Made by a program: the position numbers and the translations under genes
Shown here: in pieces, positions 19,495-29,145 of the stretch
How positions within the stretch are numbered: position 1 is the first letter of the stretch
Layout: each line of letters opens with the position of its first letter
DNA from: Deinococcus radiopugnans ATCC 19172
GTDB taxonomy: Bacteria; Deinococcota; Deinococci; Deinococcales; Deinococcaceae
Length of the DNA: 64,000 nt
Assembly (NCBI RefSeq): GCF_006335125.1
Contig: NZ_VDMO01000007.1
Location: 1 to 64,000, forward strand
Reading direction: 5' to 3'
Notes under the pieces: generated by a model
The model's input: the letters and a program-made list of their open reading frames with translations, nothing else
Told to the model about the DNA's origin: nothing
Databases searched by the model: none

Positions 19495-22239
19495 ATGGCT
19501 AACCCCCTGACTTCCACCACCACCGCCCAGTCATGCTCGCAGGCGGCCACGGAAACTGGCGCGGCACCCGACGTGTGCGGGGCACCGCCCGCCCCCACAT
19601 CCGGGCCGTCCACCCTGACCTGGGAAAAACCCCAGCAGAACATGCCGCAGTGCTTCGTGCCGTCCGTGGGCGTCACGCTGCGCGCCCCCTCGCTGCACGT
19701 TCTGAGCTGGCAGTCGGACGCCGCTGAGGCGCTGGGCCGGCTGAAGGTGCTGTCCCGGCCAGGTGCCCTGCCCATGCGCTCGCTCCGCGCTCTGGCCGAA
19801 TGCCACATTCCGGGCCTGCAGCGGCTGTCTGACCAGCTGGGCACCGCCAACAGTGACCAGCGGAGGGAACTGGCCTGGTCCACCGAGCCTGACCGGGACC
19901 ACCTGCTGGCCGGGGGCATGGCCATGACGCAGGCCTGGATCACCGGCGCCCTGGCCGGGATCGACTCGCAGAAGGCCAAGCGCGCGGCTGTGCGGGAAGC
20001 GGTGCAAGACCTCCAGGACCTCCTCGACAGGAAAGCGCTGTTTGACGTCCAGACCCTGCCCGGCAAGGTTTACGCCTGGAGCCAACATCCGAACGGAACG
20101 ACCCAGCCTGGCCATCATTTCCTGTCGTACCAGGCGCTGCCCGACGCCTTGGCCCAGGTGCTGCACGGCCAGGAAATCCTGCCTGGCAACGGGGCCATGC
20201 GCCGCGTCATTCCCCGTCACACCCAGGGCCAGGCCGAACTCATCGGTGCCCCGGTCCGCGAGGGGGAGGGGCAGGCGTCCAGCCTGGTGGTGTGCATCCG
20301 CATCCGCAGCCTGCCCAGCTATCCCCAGCCGCTGATCGCCCTGGACCTGTACCGGAAGCACTGGGTCACCCCCCGGGCGCCTGATCAGCGGCGGGGCAAC
20401 CTCACCGGCTACGTCCTGGGCCAGTCCGCCCACCCCTGGACCATCAGCGCCGGGGCCAGCCCCCAGAGGGTCGACAGCGAATACGGGGAACTGGCGCGCG
20501 CCTACGGGCTGGACGAGACAGTCAGTGCCGCCGACCTGGCAGCTCAGCGCAGTGGCCGCGCCGAGGTGGTGCTCCACCGGCACACCCGTGGCGGCCAGCG
20601 CGTGCTCACCCGCGTGTCCGAGCGCGACAGGGCCGAGGCCATGCGGAACGTGGCCCGCCTGCTCGCGCCGTTGGGCCTGGAGGCGTGGACTGGCGTCAGC
20701 GAGATCAAGGCCTGCGGCGCACCGACCGGCACCGCCTTCACTGCCCTGGACCAGGACGCTGGTCAAGACATCTTGCCCAGGCGGGCCCGCACCCCGGGTA
20801 TGGCCGGGCAGCCGGACCTCGCCAGCGACGTGCTGATCATCGTCCACCACCCATCGTGCGGGGCCGAGGCGGCGCTGGCCCGCGCCACCATCGAGGGGTC
20901 CACCGGTGACCGGGTCACCGTCGCCACCCTCCCGCTGCTGGCGGGCGTTCATGGTGTGGCGTGGCAGGACACCGTCCAGGCCATCCGGGAGATCGACATT
21001 GAGCAGGGTGTGCTCGGCGTGCTGCTGATCGCGCCGCACGGGGACCAGGCGTCTGGCGGCAGGACTGGGGCTGACCCCCAGGCCCACCGGAGCGCCGCGC
21101 TGCAGGCCCTGATCCGTCAGGCCCAGTTGCCGGGCGAGCACCTGCTGCCATTGGACACCGGGGCGGTTGATCCCGCCGGGGAATTCCACCGACGGCTGTG
21201 CCACGCCTGGACGCACCTGACCCGGGGACAGCACGGCGCGCTGGATTCGCTGGATGGTGTGCCTGGGCCTTCACTGCCGGGTGACGCTCCCAGGGTGGTC
21301 CTGGGCTTCACCGCCATCCAGCGCGACAGCGGCCAGTTCGGGCGTCACTTCGTGGCGCTGGCGTTCCGGCTCTGCACGCGCACGGCCCGGACTGAGGCCC
21401 GCCTCGCCTACGAGGACCGTACCGCGCCGCACAACCTGCAGCTGACCCCGTGGGAGTCGCCGCGCCAGATCCTGACGCGGTTGGCCGGGGCCAGCCCGGT
21501 GACACTGAACAGCGACGTGCACCCGCGCCAGCGTCAGGCGCAGTACCAGCGCTTCGTCGATCAGACGATTGAGGGCGAGATAGCCGGGGGCGAATCGCCG
21601 CTGGTGATCATCGACAGCACCCACGCGGTGAACCTGTGGCCCTGGCTGGCCGACAAGCGCATTGACGTGGAAAACATCACCTTCGGTGCGCTGGACCACC
21701 GCAACATGAAGGTGCTGTGGCAGCGCGCCGGTCTGCGGCTGGTGCGCGTCCGCCAGGACAATGCCCCGCAGGTGATCCTCGGCGGGCCTGGCTGTGGCGC
21801 CGCCCTGCCCGGCCAGGCAACCCACGCTGGCGAGCCGGCGCAAACCTGTGGGCCCACCAGGGCGGGCCCCAGGCTGCTGCGGGTTCAGGGGTGCCGGATC
21901 CCCACCTACCTGTCTGTTGACAGCGGGCCGTCCTGCACGGGCAGGCGCGAGGGGGGGCAGCACGGTGAGGCGAACGCGGGCCGGGGCGTTCTGCCTGCCT
22001 CCAGCCCAGCCAGGCCCGCTGCCGGGCCGCGCCCGCTGGAGCTCAGCGTGCTGCTCACGCAGCCGGGCGACGATCCTGACCAGCTGGCCGGACTGCTGGG
22101 CCGCCTGAGCAGTGGACACGGGGGCCACGGCGGGGGCACCACCCTGCCCACGCCGCTGTCTTTCGAGCGCGTGATTCGCGGGCACCTCGCGGCTTTTGAG
22201 GGTTCGAACCTCGGCGGGGGGCGGGGGGGCGCGCATTAG
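19495..22239 (+). CDS. Prokaryotic PIWI protein of the pPIWI_RE family (predicted defence)
   Basis: 914 aa from the ATG at 19495 (948 aa if the in-frame start at 19393 is used; similarity appears to begin after both). The C-terminal third fits the RNase H-fold domain of pPIWI_RE: GFTAIQRDSGQFGRHFVALAFRL, then PLVIIDSTHAVNLWPWLADK, LRLVRVRQDNAPQV, a YLSVDSGPS block and a PRPLELSVLLTQ...DDPDQLAGLLGRLS ending. A DPQAHRSAALQALI segment before it resembles the MID-like part. The family was predicted to act against invading nucleic acids through RNA- or DNA-guided recognition and usually neighbours a helicase and a restriction-type nuclease; neither is visible here. An Ala/Pro/Gly-rich stretch between the last motifs may be an insertion. 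Family call from motif memory only. Confidence 0.65.
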   Translation: MANPLTSTTTAQSCSQAATETGAAPDVCGAPPAPTSGPSTLTWEKPQQNMPQCFVPSVGVTLRAPSLHVLSWQSDAAEALGRLKVLSRPGALPMRSLRALAECHIPGLQRLSDQLGTANSDQRRELAWSTEPDRDHLLAGGMAMTQAWITGALAGIDSQKAKRAAVREAVQDLQDLLDRKALFDVQTLPGKVYAWSQHPNGTTQPGHHFLSYQALPDALAQVLHGQEILPGNGAMRRVIPRHTQGQAELIGAPVREGEGQASSLVVCIRIRSLPSYPQPLIALDLYRKHWVTPRAPDQRRGNLTGYVLGQSAHPWTISAGASPQRVDSEYGELARAYGLDETVSAADLAAQRSGRAEVVLHRHTRGGQRVLTRVSERDRAEAMRNVARLLAPLGLEAWTGVSEIKACGAPTGTAFTALDQDAGQDILPRRARTPGMAGQPDLASDVLIIVHHPSCGAEAALARATIEGSTGDRVTVATLPLLAGVHGVAWQDTVQAIREIDIEQGVLGVLLIAPHGDQASGGRTGADPQAHRSAALQALIRQAQLPGEHLLPLDTGAVDPAGEFHRRLCHAWTHLTRGQHGALDSLDGVPGPSLPGDAPRVVLGFTAIQRDSGQFGRHFVALAFRLCTRTARTEARLAYEDRTAPHNLQLTPWESPRQILTRLAGASPVTLNSDVHPRQRQAQYQRFVDQTIEGEIAGGESPLVIIDSTHAVNLWPWLADKRIDVENITFGALDHRNMKVLWQRAGLRLVRVRQDNAPQVILGGPGCGAALPGQATHAGEPAQTCGPTRAGPRLLRVQGCRIPTYLSVDSGPSCTGRREGGQHGEANAGRGVLPASSPARPAAGPRPLELSVLLTQPGDDPDQLAGLLGRLSSGHGGHGGGTTLPTPLSFERVIRGHLAAFEGSNLGGGRGGAH

Positions 22240-22549
22240 GGACTGTCCCTTGAGCTGGGCCGGTTTTCGGGGGGCCGTGTGGTCCTGCGACCAGATCGGT
22301 CCAGTGACCCTCACCAGGGTTCACCCGGCTCAGCGCGGCCCGTTCAGCGCACTGGGTCTCGCTGACTCCGCCTGGAGAGTCTGCAGATCAGTTGAGCAGC
22401 GTCTGGCATCACGGCGTGACGATGTGGGCAGTCTCCGGCGCCGCTGCACAGGACTGTTGAAGCTGGACGCGCCCGATGAAGTTGTGCAGCCCACCGGACC
22501 TATTGGACGCGCCTGGACCCGGCACCCGGTCACCCGGCCCGTCCAGCCA

Positions 22550-22987
22550 CGCTACGAATGGCTGTATCTGTATGCCTTCGTCTGCCCTGAGAGCGGAGCC
22601 AGCCAGTTCCGGCCGGTGCCAGAGGTCACCAAACGCGCCTACCAACCCACGACCGCCGCGTTTGCGGCCAGTCTCGGGGGGAGGCCAGACCATCACATTT
22701 TGCTCGTTGAAGATGGCGCGGGATTTCATGTCCCTCCGGTGGAGGGCCATCCCCCTGGCCTGGAAACGGTGACGCTGCCGCCTGACTCGCCAGAAGTGCA
22801 GCCGGGAGAACGCGCCTGGAACCTGACGGACGAGCCGCTGGCCAACCGCTGTTTTGAATCACCCGCTGAACTCCAGGAAGCGCTTGGAGAATGGTGCGCC
22901 TGGCTGGAAACCCAACCCGATCCCATCACGCAGCACACCCTGTTCCACTGGTGTCCTCTCGGTACGAATTCATCGGAGTCCGTATAA
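22550..22987 (+). pseudogene. IS630-family transposase, C-terminal remnant
   Basis: The frame from about 22490 encodes RYEWLYLYAFVCP, ILLVEDGAGFH and VTLPPDSPEVQPGERAWNL, the second Asp and the catalytic Glu region of IS630/Tc1 DDE transposases (usually LPPYSPxLNPIE). The first half of the protein, including the first Asp and the helix-turn-helix, is missing and the upstream frame is unrelated. It lies at the right edge of the island, next to lptF. Confidence 0.75.
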
Positions 22988-23007
22988 CCCCTGCCCCTTC
23001 GGGGGGA

Positions 23008-23026
23008 CCTCCCTTTAGAAGGGAGG
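23008..23026. repeat. Perfect 8-bp stem hairpin before lptF
   Basis: CCTCCCTT-TAG-AAGGGAGG. No T-run follows on the plus strand; may be the remains of a terminator or element end at the island border. Confidence 0.5.
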
Positions 23027-23214
23027 CAAGAGTCTCGGAATTGCTCGGCCAGCAGCGCTTTCTTGGCCCCCTTTGAGGGAAGCTGGCTGCGCAGCGGACT
23101 GAGGGGGCAAACCGTGGGGGCAGGCCAGGAACGCCGCCAAACGAAAGGCTCTGTTCCCCCACCCACTGCCCCCGGCAAAACCGCATTCCGCCGCCTTTTC
23201 CTCATGCGGGACCG

Positions 23215-23228
23215 CTAGAATCGCGCCC
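23215..23228 (+). promoter_or_regulatory. -10 element of lptF
   Basis: TAGAAT at 23215-23220 lies eight bases before the GTG start, implying a leaderless or near-leaderless transcript. This box is absent from the truncated copy at 6028. Confidence 0.45.
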
Positions 23229-24275
23229 GTGCCCATCCTGACCCGAACTGTACTCGGCGAGATCGCCCGCTGGTATCTGGGGGGCGTGGCGCTGTTCCTG
23301 ACCCTGCTGATGACCGACGCCCTGAGCAGCACCGTGGGCAAACTGCTGGTGTACCACCCGCCGGTGACGCAGGCGCTGGCCGCGTTTCTGTCGATCCTGC
23401 CGCAGAGCCTGAACAAGACGCTGGTGCTGGCGGTGCCGTTCTCGATCCTGCTGGCCTTCTCGCGCATGCAGCGCGACAACGAGCTCAAGGCGGTGCTGGC
23501 CAGCGGCATCCGTCCGCTGAGCCTGGTGTGGCCGCTGGCGCTGCCGTTCGCGCTGGTGGGCGTGGTGGCGTACTTCAATGCGGGCACGCTGGTCCCGGCC
23601 GGGCTGGCCAACTGGGACCGCGCGTGGTACACCATCTACGATCAGCCGCCGCCGCCCCCGCAGCAGGAGAAGTACATCTATGCCCCGCCCGGCGCGCTGT
23701 ACTACGCGGGCCGCGTGAGCGCCGACAGCGCCGGCAGCCCGGTGGCGCAACTGAGCGGCGTGATGGTGCAGCGCGGCGACGAGACCCTGACGGCGCAGTA
23801 CGGCACCTGGGACTCGGGCCAGCGGACCTGGACCCTGAACAGCCCGTGGATCACCCGCCCCGGCCAGAATCCCCGGCAGGAGGAAGGCGACGTGGTGGTG
23901 CCGCAGACCGACACCCTGCGCCCGCCGCCGCCCGCCGCCCAGCAGGTCAGCAACGCCGAGCTGCGCGCCGCGCTGTTGAGTGACACCCTGAGCCGCAAGG
24001 GCGTGCGCGACTACACCTTCCAGCTGGCCGCTCGCGTCGCGGACCCGGCCACCCCGGTGGTGTTCGCCCTGGCCGCCGGGATGCTGGGCCTGCTGATCCG
24101 CAACCGCGCCGCGGCGTTTGCCGCCGTGCTGGTCTTCATCGTGTGCTTCTACATCCTGTGGACCACCATGCCGGGGCTGGCCGGGGCGGGGGCGCTGAAC
24201 CCCACGCTCGCTGCCTGGGTGCCCAATCTGGCCTTCCTGCTGCTGGCGGGCGGGCTGGCCTGGAGGTTGAGGTGA
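23229..24275 (+). CDS. lptF: LptF/LptG (YjgP/YjgQ) family permease
   Basis: 348 aa, normal length for the family. GTG start; the translation opens PILTRTVLGEIARWYLGGVALFLTLL. Three N-terminal hydrophobic helices, a periplasmic domain (residues ~115-245, with a Pro-rich QPPPPPQQ loop) and three C-terminal helices follow, the LptF/G topology. In Gram-negative bacteria LptF and LptG form the membrane part of the LptB2FGC exporter that lifts lipopolysaccharide from the inner membrane. Deinococcus lacks classical LPS, so here the cargo is probably another envelope glycolipid. Followed after ~100 bases by lptG. Its first 290 bp are duplicated at 6028-6318 across the island. Confidence 0.92.
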   Translation: MPILTRTVLGEIARWYLGGVALFLTLLMTDALSSTVGKLLVYHPPVTQALAAFLSILPQSLNKTLVLAVPFSILLAFSRMQRDNELKAVLASGIRPLSLVWPLALPFALVGVVAYFNAGTLVPAGLANWDRAWYTIYDQPPPPPQQEKYIYAPPGALYYAGRVSADSAGSPVAQLSGVMVQRGDETLTAQYGTWDSGQRTWTLNSPWITRPGQNPRQEEGDVVVPQTDTLRPPPPAAQQVSNAELRAALLSDTLSRKGVRDYTFQLAARVADPATPVVFALAAGMLGLLIRNRAAAFAAVLVFIVCFYILWTTMPGLAGAGALNPTLAAWVPNLAFLLLAGGLAWRLR

Positions 24276-24378
24276 GCGGAATGGTGTGGACTGGGCGGAA
24301 GGTCCGTATTCCCGCCGTCCCAGGGTTGTCTTGCGCCCCCTCCGCCCCGCAGCCCCCCAGATCGACCGAGGCCCAGCC

Positions 24379-25485
24379 ATGAAACTGTTCGAGCGTTACG
24401 TCCTGGCCGAGATCCTCCCCCTCCTGCTGGGGGCGCTGGCCGCCGTGATCGTGCTGCTGGTGCTGGCGGCCTTGCAGGACGTGATCGCGCCGCTGCTGGC
24501 CAAGGGGGCGGCCCCCCTGCTGGTGGCCCGCGTGCTGGCGCTGAACGTGCCGGAGGCCGCCGCCCGCGCGCTGCCCATCGCCCTGATGTTCGCCACGCTG
24601 CTGGGCCTATCGCGCCTGAGCAGCGATTCGGAGCTGAAGGGCGCGCTGGCCGCCGGGATTCCGGCCACCCGGCTGCTGCGCCCGGTGCTGGCGCTGGGCC
24701 TGGGCGTGACCGTGCTGGCCTTCGCGCTGGGCGAGGGGCTGGTGCCGCGCGCCAAGGTGCAGGAGCGCAAGGTCAAGCAGGAGATCGTCTTCGACAACCC
24801 GCGCGTGATCGGGCTGGACGGTGCGGCGGCCGACGGCCAGAGCATCGTGCTGCGCGACGCCCTGGACCGGGCCATCAGCGTTGGGAAGATCGGCCCCGGT
24901 GGGGAACTGGAAGACCTGCGGATCGTGACCATGCAGCGCGGCCAGCCCCCGCGTGAGGTCATTACCGCCGCCAGTGGCCGCCTGCCGCCGGGCAGCAACG
25001 TGCTGGAACTGCGCGACGGCCAGCGCGTGACCTACCAGGACGCGCGCCCGGTGACCATCCTGACCTTCAAGACTGGCAGCCTGCCGGTGCAGGACGTGCA
25101 GGCCGATCTGGACGCGGGCGGCGGCGAGCTGAAGCCGATCTACACGCCGCTGCGCGAGCTGTGGGCCAAGACCGCCCAGTACCGCGCGCAGGGCGTGCGC
25201 TCGCCCGCCGACTTCACGGCGCTGCACCGCAAGTTCGCCGAGCCGCTGGCGGCCCTGGCGCTGGCCTTCTTCGCGGTCAGTCTGGCGGTCTTCACCTTCC
25301 GCAGCGGACGTGACCTGGGACTGGTGTGGGCGCTGCTGCTGACGTTTGCGTATTACGCCACCTGGAGCGTGTTCCGGGTGATGGGCGAGAACGGGGCGGT
25401 GTCCGGCGTGGTGGCGGCCTACGCCCCGGACCTGATCGCCGTGGTGGCGGGCGCGGCGCTGCTATGGCGGACGGGGCGACGGTGA
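24379..25485 (+). CDS. lptG: LptF/LptG (YjgP/YjgQ) family permease, second subunit
   Basis: 368 aa from the ATG at 24379 (MKLFERYVLAEILPLLLG). An upstream in-frame start at 24286 would add a basic, non-hydrophobic tail and is rejected. Same architecture as lptF: N-terminal helices with the conserved VPEAAARALPIALMFATLLGLSRLSSDSEL region, a beta-rich periplasmic domain and C-terminal helices ending in YAPDLIAVVAGAALL. The pair is presumed to form the heterodimeric transmembrane core of an LptB-driven envelope lipid exporter. No LptB ATPase is in the window. Confidence 0.9.
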   Translation: MKLFERYVLAEILPLLLGALAAVIVLLVLAALQDVIAPLLAKGAAPLLVARVLALNVPEAAARALPIALMFATLLGLSRLSSDSELKGALAAGIPATRLLRPVLALGLGVTVLAFALGEGLVPRAKVQERKVKQEIVFDNPRVIGLDGAAADGQSIVLRDALDRAISVGKIGPGGELEDLRIVTMQRGQPPREVITAASGRLPPGSNVLELRDGQRVTYQDARPVTILTFKTGSLPVQDVQADLDAGGGELKPIYTPLRELWAKTAQYRAQGVRSPADFTALHRKFAEPLAALALAFFAVSLAVFTFRSGRDLGLVWALLLTFAYYATWSVFRVMGENGAVSGVVAAYAPDLIAVVAGAALLWRTGRR

Positions 25486-25644
25486 GGCGCAGGGTGCTTT
25501 GCGATTGTCTCGCCAGGACAGCCGAACGACAAGAAGGTCGAAAGCAAACGTATGGCGGCCTCAAAGGAACAGCCATTGCTCTGCTAATCCCACGCTTGAG
25601 GTCTTTCTTTCGGACTGTATGCAGTGCACTTTAACTATTCCTCC

Positions 25645-25968
25645 TCAGCACCTGACACTTTGGGGATCTGACGTTCTGGTCGTAGGGAATGGCGTTTCAA
25701 GAAGCTGAAGGTAGCCCCAGGCCTTTTCCAGTCCCCACCGCACCGCCTGACTGAGCTGCATCCAACCCTGCTGAGAGAGACTGAGCATCAGCCTCCCTCG
25801 ATTGTCGCGTCTTGGTGGTGCTTTCTGCTGGTCTTAAGCCCCTACCCGGGTCATCCAGGCCAGGGCAATGCACAGCAACCCCAACAATCTGGAGATCCGG
25901 TCTGCCGCCATCATGTGCGTCGCTTCCAGGTCCAACCCTCCGGTCTTGAGCGCTGAACATGCCGATTC
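25645..25968 (-). pseudogene. IS4-family transposase, C-terminal part
   Basis: Minus-strand frame reading ESACSALKTGGLDLEATHM...ADRISRLLGLLCIALAWMTRVGA, the C-terminal block after the catalytic Glu of IS4-type transposases. A TAA interrupts the frame at 25834-25836, and protein-like sequence (WMQLSQAVRWGLEKAWGYLQLL) continues in frame to the terminal repeat, so it also carries a nonsense change. It joins exactly to the N-terminal part at 28415-29145 when the insertion is removed. Confidence 0.85.
25967..25968. other. Candidate attachment site core, left junction
   Basis: The minus strand reads GTC-GA-ATCGG here and ATT-GA-GACA at 28415-28416. Removing everything between the two GA dinucleotides restores the IS4 reading frame ...WGIESACSALK. 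A shared 2-bp core is what large serine recombinases exchange. Confidence 0.65.
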
Positions 25969-26092
25969 GACGCACCAACATGGATGCACCTGTAGCCGTA
26001 CCGGGTTCGCCGCCTATCATTGGGATTGACGGCCTGATCCGCCTGGTCGCCTTCATTTCACGCGCGAAATGCGCTTTACAGGAAGGTGCTGC

Positions 26093-26272
26093 ATGCCTGA
26101 CCCCGCTGTCCCCCCCCGCCTGCCCTCTGGGTGAATCTCCCGAAGGCCCAGCAGCGTCGCCTGCTCCTGCTGCTCGCGCAGCTCGTCGAGCGGCAGATGA
26201 CGCCGGAGACCTCACCTCCGCAGGAGGTGAAGTCTCGTGAACGTCCCCGTCACCGGTAAACTCCTCAGTCAC
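26093..26272 (+). pseudogene. Small protein upstream of recombinase, frameshifted at a C8 tract
   Basis: ATG at 26093 opens MPDPAVPPRLPSG and stops early. In another frame, starting after the run of eight C (26110-26117), the sequence reads LWVNLPKAQQRRLL then LLLAQLVERQMTP, typical of the small helical proteins often encoded before serine recombinases. One extra base in the C-run would join them. So it is either a frameshift mutation, a slippery phase-variable tract, or a sequencing error. The downstream part overlaps the recombinase start. Confidence 0.55.
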
Positions 26273-28393
26273 CAGAAGATCCAGCGCAGTCATCTGGATG
26301 GTCTGGCCATCGTCTATGTGCGGCAGTCCACGCTGGGCCAGTTGCAGCGCCATCAGGAGTCCACCCGACTGCAGTACGCCCTGGTTGAGTACGCTGAGTC
26401 TCTGGGCTGGACGCCCGACCGCATTGTGGTCATTGATGATGATCTCGGAAAGTCCGGCAGCTCCGCTGCTGGACGGCCCGGCTTCCAGCGCCTCGTGACC
26501 GAGGTCAGCCTCGGTCATGTCGGCTTGATCCTGGGGATCGACATGAGCCGTCTGGCCCGGTCCAATCGCGACTGGCATCACCTCCTCGAAGTCTGTGCCC
26601 TGTTCCGCACCCTGATCGCGGACATGGACGGTCTGTACAATCCAATGGACTACAACGACCGCCTCCTTCTCGGCTTGAAGGGCACCATGAGTGAAGCGGA
26701 GCTCCACGTCCTGAAAAATCGCCTGCACGAGGGCAAATTGTGCAAAGCCCGCCGGGGTGAACTGCGCTCCCGACTCCCGACGGGGTACGTCCGGGCGGCG
26801 GATGGTCAGGTGCAGTTCGATCCGGATGAACAGGTCCAGCACGTCATCGCGCTGATTTTCCGCAAGTTCGACGAGCTCGGCACCATTCATGCGGTGCTGC
26901 GGTATCTCGTCGCCCATCAGGTCAAGCTGGGCATGCGTGGTCAGAGTCGCGCTGATGCGCGACTCGAGTGGCGGCGTCCAAACCGCATGACCTTACAGAA
27001 CCTGCTGCACCATCCTATCTATGCGGGAGTTTATGCCTATGGGCGTCGGCAAACCGACGCCCGGAAACTCCAGGCTGGCCGTCCAGCCACGGGCCGGGTG
27101 GTGATGCCGATGGACGCGTGGCACGTCTGTCTTCGCGACCAGGTCCCGGCGTACATCAGTTGGGAAGCGTACCAGTCGCATCTGGCACGGTTGGCTGCCA
27201 ACCGGAACGTGGCGGGTCAGGCGGGTGTGGCCCGCGGCGGCACCGGACTCCTGAGTGGTCTAATCGTCTGTGGGCACTGTGGAAACCGCATGTCGGTGCG
27301 GTATCAGGGGACGCGTGCCGCCTACAACTGCTCGCGCGACCAGGGGAACTACGGTGGGAGCACATGTTTCCACTGTGCGAGCACGGCGCTCGAGGCGTGG
27401 GTGGTGTCCCAGGTCCTGGAGGCCCTGAGTCCAGCCAGTCTGGCGCTGTCTCTGGAAACCCTGCAGCATGTGCAGGCTGAGCGCACCGCCCTCAGCCTGC
27501 ATTGGGCACATCAGCTGGAACGGGCCGAGTACGAGGTCAGTCGTGCTGCACGGCAATATCAGGCAGTGGAGCCAGAACACCGGCTGGTGGCGCGTTCCCT
27601 GGAACGCGCGTGGGAACAGGCGTTGGAGGCCCAGCGAAGCGTGCAGGAAGAGTACGCCCGAGTGCACCAGCACCGTCCTGGCACCCTATCGGAGGCGGAG
27701 ATCGCACAGATCAATGCGCTGGCAGAGGATCTGCCAGCCCTATGGTTCGCCCCGACAACGACGACCGTTGAGCGCAAGGAGATCATGCGCATCGTGATCG
27801 AGCGGGTGGTCGTGTCATCCGACCATGCGGACGAACGCGTCTCCGTCGTGATCCAGTGGTGTGGGGGTCACACCACGGTTGGGACCGTGACGCGTCCCGT
27901 AGCGCGCATCAAACAGCTGAGTTACTACTCAGAACTGGCGGCCACCGTGCAGCAGGGAGTCGCGGCGGGCCAGACAGCGCAGCAGGTCGCGGACGAACTC
28001 AACGCCCTGGGGTATCGACCAGCCAAGCGGACGCTGGTGTGGAAGGCAGAGATGGTGGGTTCGCTTGCGGGTGATCTGGGGCTGTCGTTTTCGCGCCTCG
28101 CCCGTGTGGCGACGGCGCGACTGCAGCGCAGAGGTGAATGGTGGAGGTTGCCGGGGCTGGCCGTGACGCTTGGCATGCCAAGCGTCACCCTGTACCACTG
28201 GTTGCGACAGGGGCAGGTTCAGGGGCGTCGTGAGGACGGCGACCCGACCTGGTGGATCTGGGCCGACGAGCAGGAGTTCGCCCGGCTGAAAATGAGACGG
28301 TCCAAACCGCGGGGCGAACTGGCACATGACCGTTGGATTCACCAGGCGAATGCCGTTGACTCGCACCACTTGAAGGAGGGTACCGATGTATAG
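26237..28393 (+). CDS. Large serine recombinase
   Basis: 718 aa, GTG start with AGGAGGTGA seven bases upstream. Catalytic domain (residues ~22-170): nucleophile S31 in [23 protein letters not shown] with the conserved Arg, and the E-helix. The recombinase domain follows (~190-330), then a zinc ribbon VCGHCGNRM / STCFHC and a coiled-coil-rich region (~420-520). The extra C-terminal ~150 residues, with a helix-turn-helix-like block ([26 protein letters not shown]), are seen in transposon-type members. It integrates and excises DNA at short att sites; the only element it appears to move is itself. Looks intact. Confidence 0.93.
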   Translation: MNVPVTGKLLSHQKIQRSHLDGLAIVYVRQSTLGQLQRHQESTRLQYALVEYAESLGWTPDRIVVIDDDLGKSGSSAAGRPGFQRLVTEVSLGHVGLILGIDMSRLARSNRDWHHLLEVCALFRTLIADMDGLYNPMDYNDRLLLGLKGTMSEAELHVLKNRLHEGKLCKARRGELRSRLPTGYVRAADGQVQFDPDEQVQHVIALIFRKFDELGTIHAVLRYLVAHQVKLGMRGQSRADARLEWRRPNRMTLQNLLHHPIYAGVYAYGRRQTDARKLQAGRPATGRVVMPMDAWHVCLRDQVPAYISWEAYQSHLARLAANRNVAGQAGVARGGTGLLSGLIVCGHCGNRMSVRYQGTRAAYNCSRDQGNYGGSTCFHCASTALEAWVVSQVLEALSPASLALSLETLQHVQAERTALSLHWAHQLERAEYEVSRAARQYQAVEPEHRLVARSLERAWEQALEAQRSVQEEYARVHQHRPGTLSEAEIAQINALAEDLPALWFAPTTTTVERKEIMRIVIERVVVSSDHADERVSVVIQWCGGHTTVGTVTRPVARIKQLSYYSELAATVQQGVAAGQTAQQVADELNALGYRPAKRTLVWKAEMVGSLAGDLGLSFSRLARVATARLQRRGEWWRLPGLAVTLGMPSVTLYHWLRQGQVQGRREDGDPTWWIWADEQEFARLKMRRSKPRGELAHDRWIHQANAVDSHHLKEGTDV

Positions 28394-28414
28394 GGGTAAT
28401 CAGCTTGGCTTGTC

Positions 28415-28416
28415 TC
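28415..28416. other. Candidate attachment site core, right junction
   Basis: Forward TC (GA on the minus strand) directly after the transposase codons ...SWGIE. Partner of 25967-25968. Confidence 0.65.
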
Positions 28417-29145
28417 AATGCCCCAACTGAGCCGATAGGTGATCAGGACGTCCAGGACAGGTAAATCCGAGGCGACGATCACCCTGTCCCCCGCAGGGGA
28501 CAGGGTGATGACCACGTTCATCCAACCGCCATACACCCACGTGTGCTCAAATAACGTCCGCATCTCACCCGGCTTCAGGGTGCTGAACAGATCACGAACG
28601 GCCTCGTCGTCGACGCGGGTGTTTTCCCGGATGCGCAAACAGGACCGAATGCGTTTCCAACGCAGGAATCCACACCACTTCTGTCCGATGAACTCACGGT
28701 CCGCAATCAGCACGCTCCAACGCTTCGCGGGGAATACCTTGAGCAGTCGAGCGACTAGGATGAGGGCGGCGGTGCAACTGTTCCCTTGATGGGGGAGAAC
28801 CGGCCACACCAGCGGAATGACCGCACCACCCAAAATGGCACCCGGGATGAGAAGATTCATCGGGGTCTGACCGGAATGCCAGGTCGTGAGGTCCATCACC
28901 AGGGTCAGTTTGCCTTCGGGAAGCAGGGGAAGTAGGACGTCTTGCGGCGTGAACTGCGCATCGTGCAGGGCACGCGCAATGACGCGGGTTTTGGATTCGA
29001 GATTGGCGTCCCGGGGAAGATGCAGTGCAATTTTCCGGTGAAGAGTGGATTCGACTTGGATCACGGCCGGGAGCACTTCAGCCAGCCGCTGAAGTGCGTC
29101 AAGACGTCGGTGTGGGAGTCGACTTTTCAGATGGGCAGCCAGCAT
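28415..29145 (-). pseudogene. IS4-family transposase, N-terminal part
   Basis: About 243 residues from the ATG complementary to 29143-29145 to the insertion point. Two catalytic Asp are visible (VMDLTTWHS and [13 protein letters not shown]), and the frame reaches YRLSWGIE, where E is the catalytic glutamate, before running into the inserted element (giving a nonsense tail to 28339). The remainder of the protein is at 25645-25968. Confidence 0.88.

Larger units (their letters stand above)
25969..28416 (+). mobile_element. Minimal large-serine-recombinase element inserted in IS4 transposase
   Basis: A 2.45-kb element consisting of a recombinase gene and one small frameshifted upstream frame, with no other cargo. 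Ends defined by restoring the interrupted transposase frame (see junction features). Insertion at the catalytic Glu codon disables the host IS. Confidence 0.8.

Noticed and set aside
22196..22549. N-terminal half of the 263-codon frame as part of an IS630 transposase
   Set aside because: It lacks the helix-turn-helix and first catalytic Asp and reads as unrelated low-complexity sequence; only the part from about 22490-22550 onward is transposase-like.
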